Assembly: GCF_016745425.1 (NCBI RefSeq)
Contig: NZ_JAERVK010000015.1
Span: 71,447 to 135,446, forward strand
DNA: 64,000 nucleotides
Reading direction: 5' to 3'
From: Candidatus Methylomicrobium oryzae
Lineage (GTDB): Bacteria; Pseudomonadota; Gammaproteobacteria; Methylococcales; Methylomonadaceae
The position numbers and the translations under genes are program-made. The notes under the pieces were generated by a model. The model ran no database searches and was not told the origin of the DNA. It saw only the letters and a program-made list of their open reading frames with translations. This document shows, piece by piece, positions 53,018-61,451 of this stretch. How positions within the stretch are numbered: position 1 is the stretch's first letter; the number at the start of each line of letters is the position of its first letter.

Positions 53018-53629
53018 ATGATGAAACTTTATTATGCACCGGGCGCCTGCTCGATGGCTCCGCATATCGTGCTGCGTGAAGCGGCCTACCGCTTCGAATT
53101 GGAAAAGGTGGATCTGGCCGACAAGCAAACCGAACGCGGCGAGAACTATCTGACGATCAATCCCAAAGGCTATGTGCCTGCACTGCGGCTCGATGAGGGG
53201 GACATCCTGACCGAAGTAGCCGTCATACTGCAGTATCTCGCGGACCAAAAGCCGGAGTCCGGGTTAGCGCCTAAACTGGGAACGAAAGAGCGCTATCATT
53301 TGATGGAATGGTTGAATTTCATCTCTTCGGAGCTCCACAAGCTGTTCGGCTCACTGTTCAACCCTAAAATTCCGGCGGAATGGCGAGAAAATCAGTTGGA
53401 AAGGCTTGGCCAACGTTTCGACTATTTGACTCATCAGCTCAACGGCAAGCCTTACCTGGCAGGCGACTCTTTCTCCGTGGCCGACGCCTACCTTTTTACA
53501 GTCCTGAATTGGAGCGCTTTACTGAAGGTCGATCTTAAGAAATGGCCTAGACTCCAGGAGTATCTTACCCACGTCGCAGCACAGCCCTCGGTAGTGGAGG
53601 CCATGCAGGCAGAGGGGCTTCGCCATTAG
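53018..53629 (+). CDS. Glutathione S-transferase
   Basis: From the ATG at 53018 (GAGGAG four bases upstream) the protein has 203 residues. The N-terminal thioredoxin domain has MMKLYYAPGACSMAPHIVLR, with the beta-class catalytic cysteine, and the glutathione-binding NPKGYVPALRLDEGDILTEV. The C-terminal helical domain ends KPYLAGDSFSVADAYLF. It conjugates glutathione to electrophiles or reduces them in the cytosol. The divergent DsbA-like gene is its only close neighbour. Confidence 0.92.
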   Translation: MMKLYYAPGACSMAPHIVLREAAYRFELEKVDLADKQTERGENYLTINPKGYVPALRLDEGDILTEVAVILQYLADQKPESGLAPKLGTKERYHLMEWLNFISSELHKLFGSLFNPKIPAEWRENQLERLGQRFDYLTHQLNGKPYLAGDSFSVADAYLFTVLNWSALLKVDLKKWPRLQEYLTHVAAQPSVVEAMQAEGLRH

Positions 53630-53844
53630 CTCCGACGGAAGAGTCTTCCGATAGATTCAGTCCTTCAATGGCGTTGGAGCTTAAATCCGTCAGAGGTCAA
53701 TTTTTGGGGATAGCTTAGGATTGTAACTACTCCCTGAATTAATACGTAGTGACTTGTAGGGGGGCAAGTTTTTTCAAACACAGGGCTTTATTGCATAGGT
53801 CAAAAGGCGGATAAATTTACCCTTACCCCAAATTTGGGGCGGAT

Positions 53845-54290
53845 TTAGGGTATAACAAGTGGCACCGGTATCTCCAATTGGGTAAACCGATTTAAAAGTG
53901 CAGAGCGAACCTGTAACTCGGCTACTTGACTGTTAAAGTGACGCGACATGACGCGCTCGGCTCAATCGTTGAGCGGTACGTAACGTTTGCTTATGTTGCA
54001 AAAGTCGATTTTGGGCGTATTCAAGCTGATTCGACCATGAGCGAAAATAATAACTCATTGTTATTAATATAAATAAATTTTTGAAGTAAGCTGTTTTCTA
54101 TCCCAAACTGACTTTTTCAACACAATCGTTTCATTTCCGACTTTGACGCCTGAGGTATGCTCTTTCCCCAGCTTGCCTTTCTTACGCACGGGAATAATGG
54201 CTTCTGCGCCGCGTACGGCAATTGCGGGAAGACAGGCTTTGGTGTCATCAGCACCGTCCCCCTCACCTGCATGATGATCTCATCAGCTGA
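53845..54290 (-). pseudogene. IS5-family (IS903-like) transposase relic
   Basis: The minus strand encodes GDGADDTKACLPAIAVRGAE and AIIPVRKKGKLGKEHTSG, which is the catalytic-domain part of an IS903-type transposase. About 200 bases further on the C-terminal part appears in another frame (MSRHFNSQVAELQVRSALLN, then RFTQLEIPVPLVIP and a stop). Pieces between them are missing, so it is a decayed copy. The flanking 53630-53844 and 54291-54378 hold nothing identifiable. Confidence 0.6.
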
Positions 54291-54378
54291 AATCTGGACC
54301 AACAAGTCTGGAAGCACCGGAACAGAGTAGGAAGCTTCGTAGTGACATCAGACTACTTTAGGCCCTCTAACCGACAGG

Positions 54379-55584
54379 CTACAGCAACATTCCGATAAGC
54401 CGCTTCAACAAATCTTCCAGCGAGATCATCGTCAGTAAAAGAGGTACCAACGGTAATAAGGCTACCACGACCGTTTGCAATATTGTCTCTCTTCCGAACG
54501 GAAAAACCTGCATGGTGCGAATAATTTCAAAGCTATTATTCAAATCGGCCAGGGACTGGATGTCACCACTCCCAATCAATGCTTCATCCTGTGAAGCTTC
54601 CCCTAGCAACCATTTTTTATCGAATTCAACCACATACTGGCTCGCCAAAGCACCGTAAGTCAGAAGGCCTTGCCTTTTGGTTCTCGCCAGGAGGGGAGCG
54701 AATACGCTCAGAGGCCCAAGCACTAGGAGTATAAGGAGCACCACAAAGATTGCAATCTCTTGCTTGAAGGACAGCAATGTTGCCCCCTCGAAGAGAATTC
54801 GCTCTCCGATAATTGCGGAAAGCAAGGCTCCTTGGGAAATTAGAAACGGAATAAATGCGGCGAGGCTGCCAGCTAGAAAACTCAAGCCGCCGGCGTGATC
54901 CGGATGAGTCGGCACGAGATAAAGCTTCAGCCGAGACACCTGCCAAAGGAACCACCCCCAGATGAAGAACCGGAACAGCCAGCGGACAAGAAAAAATTGG
55001 AACACAGGCAAACTGACATAGGCGAACCAGTAACCTGCAGCAGAGAAGCGGACCTCCGATACTGTCCTAATGAGATACCAAGTGTCAACTTTTACGGTCA
55101 TCAGATCGAAAAAATACGAATGCCCAACAGTGACAACCAGAACAATCAACGCAATCTCGATCAGCATGGAATTACGCAAACGTAATGCTGATGTAATGCA
55201 TGCATCAAACAAAGGCCGTATTTTTTCCGTCACAATACCCCGTTCGATAAACTGCGTAACAACTGGCTTCAATCTCTGGTGAACAATCAATTCCGTCATT
55301 AAAAGCAATGGCAAGGCAAACAAGAAGCGGATATGTGTTTCGAGGTCATGCAGAAACGGAATCTGTACGCCGTCTAATGTGAACCCGGAAACCGTCGACA
55401 ACAACAGTAAAGGCAACCAGGTCAGCGAGGAAAAGAAAATGATCCGCCGTTTGAGCCAGCCCAACTCGCTCGTCGATAAACGGCTACGGACAAAAAGCTG
55501 AAATAAGGGCCCGCCCTGCACGAGAGAAAAATCGTCGGGCAATTTGACACCGCATGAGGCGTTAATTGGTTTATTAATGTTCAT
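54379..55584 (-). CDS. Uncharacterised multi-pass membrane protein
   Basis: A 401-residue protein with about six membrane segments, for example IIFFSSLTWLPLLLLSTVSG, SMLIEIALIVLVVTVGHSYF and VLLILLVLGPLSVFAPLLAR. A conserved-looking PTHPDHAGGLSFLAGSLAAF loop lies in the middle. I recognise the type as a conserved hypothetical membrane protein often found near DUF389 or transport genes, without known function. It is separated from the DUF389 relic by only three bases. Confidence 0.65.
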   Translation of the reverse strand: MNINKPINASCGVKLPDDFSLVQGGPLFQLFVRSRLSTSELGWLKRRIIFFSSLTWLPLLLLSTVSGFTLDGVQIPFLHDLETHIRFLFALPLLLMTELIVHQRLKPVVTQFIERGIVTEKIRPLFDACITSALRLRNSMLIEIALIVLVVTVGHSYFFDLMTVKVDTWYLIRTVSEVRFSAAGYWFAYVSLPVFQFFLVRWLFRFFIWGWFLWQVSRLKLYLVPTHPDHAGGLSFLAGSLAAFIPFLISQGALLSAIIGERILFEGATLLSFKQEIAIFVVLLILLVLGPLSVFAPLLARTKRQGLLTYGALASQYVVEFDKKWLLGEASQDEALIGSGDIQSLADLNNSFEIIRTMQVFPFGRETILQTVVVALLPLVPLLLTMISLEDLLKRLIGMLL

Positions 55585-55587
55585 TTT

Positions 55588-55949
55588 TTAAGTGAATCTG
55601 TATGTTTTGACCGTCTCCCCGTTACCCGTTTCAAGGTCCAGACTTTCATAGATGCCGATTACGAAAGCAGCCACCATTACAACTGCCGCCCCAGCCAATA
55701 AGGAAAATGTGCTTTTCCAAAGGAACTTTATGTCACTATCCACCAAGGCCAGCGCGATACCTGCGATAGGCCCCAGCAACATTGCGACAATCATCGTCCC
55801 CATATGAGCGCCGGACTGTTCGCAAGCAATCCGAAACTGGCAATTGTAGCGGCAAGAATGTCCATCAACAGATAGGCAACGCTCAACTCCACGCCTTCCT
55901 GGATGTTCTGGCGAACGGTGAGCTGGTGCGGGTTCCCGATACGGGATTC
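55588..55949 (-). pseudogene. DUF389 membrane protein remnant, frameshifted
   Basis: The stretch ESRIGNPHQLTVRQNIQEGV, then ELSVAYLLMDILAATIASFG and LLANSPALIWGR, is followed after a one-base frameshift by MGTMIVAMLLGPIAGIALAL. Together these match the start of the DUF389 membrane domain, where the 'ANSPAxxIGxMIVAxLLGPI' stretch is normally continuous. An upstream TAG closes the first frame and the C-terminal half is missing, so the gene is broken. The 71-residue second part could still be translated from its own ATG at 55803. Confidence 0.7.
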
Positions 55950-55969
55950 CTAACTGTCATCGATCTTCC

Positions 55970-56596
55970 TTAAGGTATTTGTCTTTCTTTCAGGGCCTGT
56001 TGCAATGCCCCCGCTAACTCGCGGCTCATCCGATCCAGACAATCGTTCAGCGCCGCGACCATCACGGCATAGTCCGTTGTCGAGGCCGGCGAGTGGTACG
56101 AGACCTGTCGATTCAAGAGCGTATCGTCGCCGCGAATAATCTGCCATTGCGCGTTTAATCCCGCCTGTCCTTCTGAATTCACATGAAACTCCCTGATATT
56201 GACCGCGACCCGCAGCGTTGCCTGGCGAGCTCGACTAGAGCCATTGGCAAGCACTGTATTCACGGAGGCCAGTTGCGACAGATTCTGCACCAGCACGCGG
56301 CTAATATTGTCGTCAAGCGACTCTGCCCAGCGATTCAGTTCGCTCAATTGATACATATTCTTACCGGACGCCCTGATTATCTGAGGGCGGTCAACATAGC
56401 GGGGAACGCGTACCGGCCCGAGCGCAACGACAGGCTTTTCGGTCAGCTCCGTACTGGGATTTTCGTTCTGTCCGATCGGCTCGAGAAGATAAAATTGCGC
56501 GGGAGGTGTCGAACCGCCGATACAGCCTGCCAGGGGCAAGAGCAAAAAAGATAGTAATGAATAATAAATAAAACGGTATGTGTACATGATTAACAT
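55970..56596 (-). CDS. ABC-transport auxiliary lipoprotein (PqiC-like)
   Basis: A 208-residue lipoprotein with lipobox LPLAGC. The body matches the ABC_trans_aux/PqiC family: PAQFYLLEPIGQ at the start, VVALGPVRVPRYVDRPQIIR, then ELNRWAESLDDNISRVLVQN. It would sit at the outer membrane and work with the MCE protein encoded seven bases upstream, as PqiC does with PqiB. It is the last intact gene of the lipid-transport operon. Start may be the second ATG at 56587. Confidence 0.88.
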   Translation of the reverse strand: MLIMYTYRFIYYSLLSFLLLPLAGCIGGSTPPAQFYLLEPIGQNENPSTELTEKPVVALGPVRVPRYVDRPQIIRASGKNMYQLSELNRWAESLDDNISRVLVQNLSQLASVNTVLANGSSRARQATLRVAVNIREFHVNSEGQAGLNAQWQIIRGDDTLLNRQVSYHSPASTTDYAVMVAALNDCLDRMSRELAGALQQALKERQIP

Positions 56597-56602
56597 CCCC
56601 CC

Positions 56603-57628
56603 TTAATGATCCTTTCCGGAAATCAAGGATTCCGGATGCCGTTCCAGGTAATCAGTCAATTCTTTGATTGAGCGCGAGGCCTCTTTTAGCGATTCCAGCG
56701 TCTCATTCAATGCCGAATCCGGGCCAATTGCCTCGCTGACGTTCGCCATCGACTCCTGTGTTCTATTCAATGCCGCAGTGGCCGCCAATAAAGTCTTATC
56801 GGTAGTAGCCAGAATCGGCCGAATATCCTGATGCACATCCCGAACCATCGCCCTGGAGTCCTGCATGAATAAATTAGTATTCTGAATGGCCTGATTCGTA
56901 TCCTTAAGCAGCGGCTCAAGATTCTTATTCAAGGTAGTAACCGTTTTTTCCATCCCTTCAAGCGTTTTGGTCAGCGCTTGTCTGGATTTCTTAACGTCTT
57001 CGGAAGCCAGAAGATTTTTGAGCTCTTTTACGCTTTCCGCAAAATCCATCACGATCTGATCCAGCGGCAACGAGCGTAGTTTTTTCGCAACTTCCTCGGC
57101 CGTGTTGCGAAGCTCATCGGTTGTTTTGGGAATGCTTGGAAACTCCACCAGCCCCTTATAATCCAGCCCGACAAACACTGGCGGCTTGTCGCGATACACG
57201 TCAATATCGACGTACAGCAGGCCGGTCAAGAGGCTTTGCGTTTCCAGACGGGCGCGAAATCCGGCTTTCACCAAATTGTCACGATTGATTACCTGTTGAG
57301 CACGCGTCATCGCTCTGGGAAATTTGACACCGCCGACACCGGTTAAGGAATTGCGATCGATCTCGACCACAACCGGTTTGTACGTCTTGATCGTTTTAGG
57401 ATCGAGTTCTATTGAAATTTCAGTGACTTCACCGATCTTGACCCCCTGCATTTTGACCGGTGCCCCTGCATCCAAGCCATTCAGCGATGTATCAAAATAA
57501 ACCACAAAGCGAGATTTGTCGGCATTGAAAAACTGACCGCCGCCGAACATCAGCACCCCCACGATCAGCAGCGCCAGAGCGCCAACAGTGAAGCCTCCTA
57601 TCGCCATAGGATTAATCGGTTTACTCAT
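56603..57628 (-). CDS. MCE-domain lipid-transport protein (MlaD/PqiB-like)
   Basis: A 341-residue protein with an N-terminal membrane anchor (AIGGFTVGALALLIVGVLMF) and one MCE domain (RFVVYFDTSLNGLDAGAPVK, MQGVKIGEVTEISIELD). A long helical C-terminus with heptad-like repeats (LTKTLEGMEKTVTTLNKNLE; AALNRTQESMANVSEAIG) follows and could form a periplasm-spanning tube, as in PqiB-like proteins. It binds the permease-ATPase complex encoded upstream and passes phospholipid or another lipid across the periplasm. Confidence 0.92.
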   Translation of the reverse strand: MSKPINPMAIGGFTVGALALLIVGVLMFGGGQFFNADKSRFVVYFDTSLNGLDAGAPVKMQGVKIGEVTEISIELDPKTIKTYKPVVVEIDRNSLTGVGGVKFPRAMTRAQQVINRDNLVKAGFRARLETQSLLTGLLYVDIDVYRDKPPVFVGLDYKGLVEFPSIPKTTDELRNTAEEVAKKLRSLPLDQIVMDFAESVKELKNLLASEDVKKSRQALTKTLEGMEKTVTTLNKNLEPLLKDTNQAIQNTNLFMQDSRAMVRDVHQDIRPILATTDKTLLAATAALNRTQESMANVSEAIGPDSALNETLESLKEASRSIKELTDYLERHPESLISGKDH

Positions 57629-57657
57629 GATACTTATTGCTCCGTTTCGGGCTGACT

Positions 57658-58413
57658 TTAAGCACGGCCTTCGCCTCGCGTGAGAAATTGAATAATTTTG
57701 GGATCCTTGGACTCGGCCAACAACTTCTCGGGCGCGCCGGTTGCCAGCATCGTTTTGGTCTCCGGATCGAGAAACACGGAATTGTTGCCGATTGCGAAGA
57801 TGCTTGCCAACTCATGGGTGACCACCACGATCGTGGTGCCGAGCGTAGCGCGCAGGCTAATAATCAGATCATCCAATAACCGGGCACTCACCGGATCAAG
57901 GCCGGCCGACGGCTCATCGAAGAACAGGATTTCCGGATCGAGTGCCATCGCCCGCGCCAGCCCTGCGCGCTTTTGCATGCCGCCGCTGATCTCCGACGGG
58001 TAATAATCCTCGAATCCCGCCAGACCCACCAACGCGAGTTTATACGAAACGATATCCGCGATTTCTTGCCGGCTAAAGTCGGTAAACTCGCCGAGCGGCA
58101 AAGCGATATTCTCGGCCAAGGTTAGCGAGCTAAACAAAGCCCCGCTCTGATACAAGACACCGATGCGGCGCATCATCTTGACGCGCTCTTCAGAATCGGC
58201 ATGCCAAAAGCTTTGAGCTTCATAAAAAACATCTCCTTTGGCGGGCTGCTGTAAGCCGATTAAATGCCTGAGTAGGGTGCTCTTGCCGCAGCCGCTTCCC
58301 CCCATGATAATGAATACGTCGCCGTGATTAATGGTGAAGTTCAGGTCGCGCTGGATCAGAAAGTCGCCATAGGCCATGGTCAGATCGGTGACAGTAATAT
58401 GAGGCGTACTCAT
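57658..58413 (-). CDS. ABC transporter ATP-binding protein (MlaF-like)
   Basis: A 251-residue ATPase. Walker A is FIIMGGSGCGKSTLLRHLIG, the signature is SGGMQKRAGLARAMALDPEI, and Walker B is LFFDEPSAGLDPVSARLLDD. The SGGMQ-RAGLARA form is characteristic of MlaF-type exporters/importers of lipids. It drives the permease encoded 18 bases upstream. GGGA precedes the ATG. Confidence 0.94.
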   Translation of the reverse strand: MSTPHITVTDLTMAYGDFLIQRDLNFTINHGDVFIIMGGSGCGKSTLLRHLIGLQQPAKGDVFYEAQSFWHADSEERVKMMRRIGVLYQSGALFSSLTLAENIALPLGEFTDFSRQEIADIVSYKLALVGLAGFEDYYPSEISGGMQKRAGLARAMALDPEILFFDEPSAGLDPVSARLLDDLIISLRATLGTTIVVVTHELASIFAIGNNSVFLDPETKTMLATGAPEKLLAESKDPKIIQFLTRGEGRA

Positions 58414-58431
58414 GATTTTTCCCGCTGACGT

Positions 58432-59568
58432 TCAAATACCAAGCCGGTTGCAGATCAAGGTAATGATCGAATCAGCAACCACGATATAAACAATGCTGTT
58501 CACAACAGCGGCGGTCGCCGCATCGCCGACTGCCGAAGCACTGCGTCCGCATTGCATCCCGCGCATGCAGCCGGCCGTTGCGATCAGTACCGCGAACACC
58601 AGACTTTTAAACAAACCGATGCCGAAATCCATTAAGTGCACGGACTTGCGAGTTTCGTTGATATACTGAATCAGCGACACATCGAAGGCGCTGATCGTGA
58701 CAGTTGCTCCGCCCAGGATCCCCATTAGGTCGGCGTAGAGACAGAGTAAAGGCAACATCAGGATCAAAGCGAGCATCCTCGGCATCACCAGAAACTCCAT
58801 CGGCGATATTCCCATCGTCTTGAGTGCGTCGATTTCGCTGTTCACGTTCATCGTGCCTAATTGAGCAGCATAAGCGGCGCCGGTCCGGCCGGACATGATG
58901 ACGGCCGTCATTAAAGCTCCCATCTCGCGCACCGTTCCCAAGCCGACCAGGTCGGCGATAAAAATCTGCGCACCGAACATCGCCAATTGCACAGCCCCGA
59001 CAAAGGCAAGAATCAAGCCGACTAGCAGGCTGATCAGCGTCACGATCGCAAGTGCCCCGGGGCCGGCGTCCTGGAGGCATAAAAATAAGTCATGCAGCCG
59101 AAACCGCGCCTTGCCTCGCGCCACGGCCAGTCCGGCCAGCACGGCCTCACCGATAAAGGTAATGAGGTCTTTGGCATCCTTCCAACCGCCCAATACGGAT
59201 TTGCCTAATTTGGCCAGTAACGGCATTGATGTGGCGGTCCTGCGGGCGCCTGCACGTTCTGGAACCGCGCGAGCGAGTTTGAGTAATCCTTGCACACCCT
59301 CCGGCAAACCGGACACATCAATGTCGATGCGATGGGCTTGGCAATAATCCAGAATTTTGAGCAAGTAAGTGGGCAGGCGGCTGTCCCATCTTTCAAATTC
59401 ATTCGCCTGCAATAATATCCGCTGGAAAGGCGCTGAGCCCTTGATTTCCGTGAGCACAACGTCTGCCGGCTTGATCTTGGCGCCCTGAACCCAGTTCCCG
59501 CTCAGATAAATAACAAGGGTGCGCGCATCGATACGATCGAGTTTTATTTCGCCCGATAAGTCATGCAT
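58432..59568 (-). CDS. MlaE-type permease with N-terminal STAS domain
   Basis: A 378-residue protein. The first ~125 residues form a STAS-like domain (KLDRIDARTLVIYLSGNWVQ; YCQAHRIDIDVSGLPEGVQG), and the rest is the MlaE permease (GAVQLAMFGAQIFIADLVGL, GTVREMGALMTAVIMSGRTG, ALKTMGISPMEFLVMPRMLA). The fusion of STAS and permease is known in MlaE-like proteins, while in Escherichia coli the STAS partner is separate (MlaB). It is the first gene of the operon permease, ATPase, MCE protein, auxiliary lipoprotein. Confidence 0.92.
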   Translation of the reverse strand: MHDLSGEIKLDRIDARTLVIYLSGNWVQGAKIKPADVVLTEIKGSAPFQRILLQANEFERWDSRLPTYLLKILDYCQAHRIDIDVSGLPEGVQGLLKLARAVPERAGARRTATSMPLLAKLGKSVLGGWKDAKDLITFIGEAVLAGLAVARGKARFRLHDLFLCLQDAGPGALAIVTLISLLVGLILAFVGAVQLAMFGAQIFIADLVGLGTVREMGALMTAVIMSGRTGAAYAAQLGTMNVNSEIDALKTMGISPMEFLVMPRMLALILMLPLLCLYADLMGILGGATVTISAFDVSLIQYINETRKSVHLMDFGIGLFKSLVFAVLIATAGCMRGMQCGRSASAVGDAATAAVVNSIVYIVVADSIITLICNRLGI

Positions 59569-59613
59569 TTTAAAGGCTCTCCCGCTGCAGCCAAAAATAA
59601 AGGCTTATACCAC

Positions 59614-60066
59614 TTATTGAACGCTATAGCCGCGCCCGGTCAGGCACGCGCCCAAAGCACGATTATAATTATTCACTGCCTCGTTAGAGGCTGTAGACGC
59701 AGCTTGCCTATTTGCATCTTTTTGAGCGAAGCGGCGCTTCATTCCGCCTGCCGCCGCACCGATGGCCGCTCCTGCTCCCGCATCACCGGCAATTGCACCG
59801 ATCGCGGCGCCCCTTAAGGTTTTCCGTCCCAAGCTGCCTTGTTGAGAACTCGGCTGCGTAACGGATGCGCCGGTACTCGGGTTGTAGCCGCTCTGTTAGA
59901 CCGCCCAGTTATGGCATTCGAAACGATCTTTAGACATCTGGTCTGGCCTTTGTTCTTGTGCTGGATAGACCATCGGGTTTTGTGCAAAAACCGATAAGGG
60001 TAAGGTTACCGTCAAGAAAGCGGCGATTGTTTTTAGTTGTTTCGTAGGTTTTGTATAAGCTTCCAT
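59614..60066 (-). pseudogene. Glycine-zipper (YMGG-like) protein gene with an in-frame stop
   Basis: From the ATG at 60066, preceded by GAGGCACAGG, the frame reads MEAYTKPTKQLKTIAAFLTV with a signal peptide, then QMSKDRFECHNWAV and a TAA at 59896-59898. The same frame continues without any shift: QSGYNPSTGASVTQPSSQQG, then LRGAAIGAIAGDAGAGAAIG and a C-terminal RALGACLTGRGYSVQ. The family has CxxWAxxQxGYNP, so the TAA replaces a Gln codon (CAA) by a single C-to-T change. The gene is otherwise intact, which suggests a very recent nonsense mutation. Confidence 0.8.
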
Positions 60067-60190
60067 CCTGTGCCTCACTAAATGTAAGGGTAATTTTATA
60101 GTGCAATAATGTGCAGAGGTCGCTGCATCCGGCAGTTTTTTCTATACGGTTGGCATCTGATTTATAATCGTCGGATGCGCATTGATTTAT

Positions 60191-60763
60191 CTATTCGGGA
60201 TAGATGCGTGTGATTTTAGAGCCTTGCAAACCCAGCCCTGCCATCAACCCTTTTTGACCAAAGATAAATGCATAAATATTGTCTCTGGCGGTTGTGGTGG
60301 TCAATGTTTTGGCTTTTCCTGCATCGACAATCACAATGCTGGGACCGACTCCGATTTCCCATCCTCCGCTGCGATTGAGGTAATTTAGTGCCTCATTATT
60401 CATAAAAAACAGCGCATATCCGAAAGATTGCACACCCGCTTGCAATCCGTAGGAAGCTGCGAGGCTCTGGTAATAGCCCACTGTTCGACCTCTGACCCGT
60501 AAAGCACCGCCGCGTCCTAATTGTCCACCAAACATGAAACCGGCTTTGACGATGCTGGGGAATACCAGAATACCTTTCGCACTTGTAGCCAATTTTCTTG
60601 CAGCGGGATTGCTTTCGTAGAGCTCCTGTAACGCGTAATCGACGTCACGATCGATCTGTACGGAAGAACCCGCCACTGCCGAGCCAACGCTCCCCGTGGA
60701 TTGGCACCCAACTAAAATCCATAAGGTTATGAACAAATAAATCAATCGATATTTTTCAACCAT
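60191..60763 (-). CDS. SYLF-domain (Ysc84-like) lipoprotein
   Basis: From the ATG at 60763, preceded by AGGA, the protein has 190 residues with lipobox LWILVGC. The body is a full SYLF domain: AARKLATSAKGILVFPSIVK, AGFMFGGQLGRGGALRVRGR, YYQSLAASYGLQAGVQSFGY and a C-terminal GLMAGLGLQGSKITRI. SYLF proteins bind phospholipids; bacterial lipoprotein members are linked to envelope stress. An intact copy of the dispersed motif lies about 140 bases upstream of the start. Confidence 0.88.
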   Translation of the reverse strand: MVEKYRLIYLFITLWILVGCQSTGSVGSAVAGSSVQIDRDVDYALQELYESNPAARKLATSAKGILVFPSIVKAGFMFGGQLGRGGALRVRGRTVGYYQSLAASYGLQAGVQSFGYALFFMNNEALNYLNRSGGWEIGVGPSIVIVDAGKAKTLTTTTARDNIYAFIFGQKGLMAGLGLQGSKITRIYPE

Positions 60764-60904
60764 GGCATTTTTCCTGATGATCTGGCGTTTCTTGATCTGT
60801 ACTAACAATAAGTGGCAGTTTTAGTCAGTTAACTGGATAACCCATTTGTTAAGGCAATTGAAGATTTATGTTGAGGAATCTATCGGGAATTGTAACTGCT
60901 GACT

Positions 60905-60922
60905 ATTGGACTTTAGGCCAAG
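60905..60922. repeat. Dispersed motif, copy 4 (intact)
   Basis: ATTGGACTTTAGGCCAAG, identical to the copy at 11014-11031. It lies upstream of the SYLF lipoprotein gene. Confidence 0.55.
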
Positions 60923-60996
60923 TATAATGAAATAGAGAAACGCCCTTTCGTTTCATCATATGTCACGTCTCGGCAGATAATATACCGAGTAGTCAG

Positions 60997-61440
60997 TCAC
61001 TCAGAAATACCAGAATACAGGCGGGCCAGCCTACGTCGCGCGTCTCGCGCGGTAAACCGCCAATTGACGGGTGTCGCCTTAGCGTTACGCGATAGGATAT
61101 TGGCTTCGACCTCACGGTGGAGGCTGGCTTTGTCCGATATCCGCTGCGACAAACACATGTTCGACAGGACAGCCCATTCGATTTCAGCGATGTTCAACCA
61201 ACTACCGTACTTGGGCGTATAGTGGAACTCCAGCTTCCGTGCCAAAGCTCGAGCTTGCTCGGCGAGGAAAGCTTCATACAAAGAGGCCCCCTTGTGCGTA
61301 TTGAGATTGTCGAGCGCTACCCGGATCACCATGGCTTCGGGATATAGCTCGGCGATGTGCTTCATGCTGTGCGCAAATTCAAGCTTGGTGCGCCGATCGG
61401 TGATCTCCACCTGACGAAAGTCCCCGTTTGAATTCGCAGA
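60997..61440 (-). pseudogene. IS630-family transposase, C-terminal part
   Basis: The recognisable part begins near 61440 (NSNGDFRQVEITDRRTKLEF) and includes MVIRVALDNLNTHKGASLYE, the second catalytic aspartate region, and YTPKYGSWLNIAEIEWAVLS with the third catalytic residue. The N-terminal half is missing: twelve bases further on the sequence changes to the end of another IS element. It is inactive. Confidence 0.78.
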
Positions 61441-61451
61441 TCATCATTAAT

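Noticed and set aside
59896..59898. TAA in the glycine-zipper gene as a recoded codon
   Set aside because: TAA is not used for selenocysteine or pyrrolysine, and the residue expected is an ordinary Gln; a point mutation is simpler.
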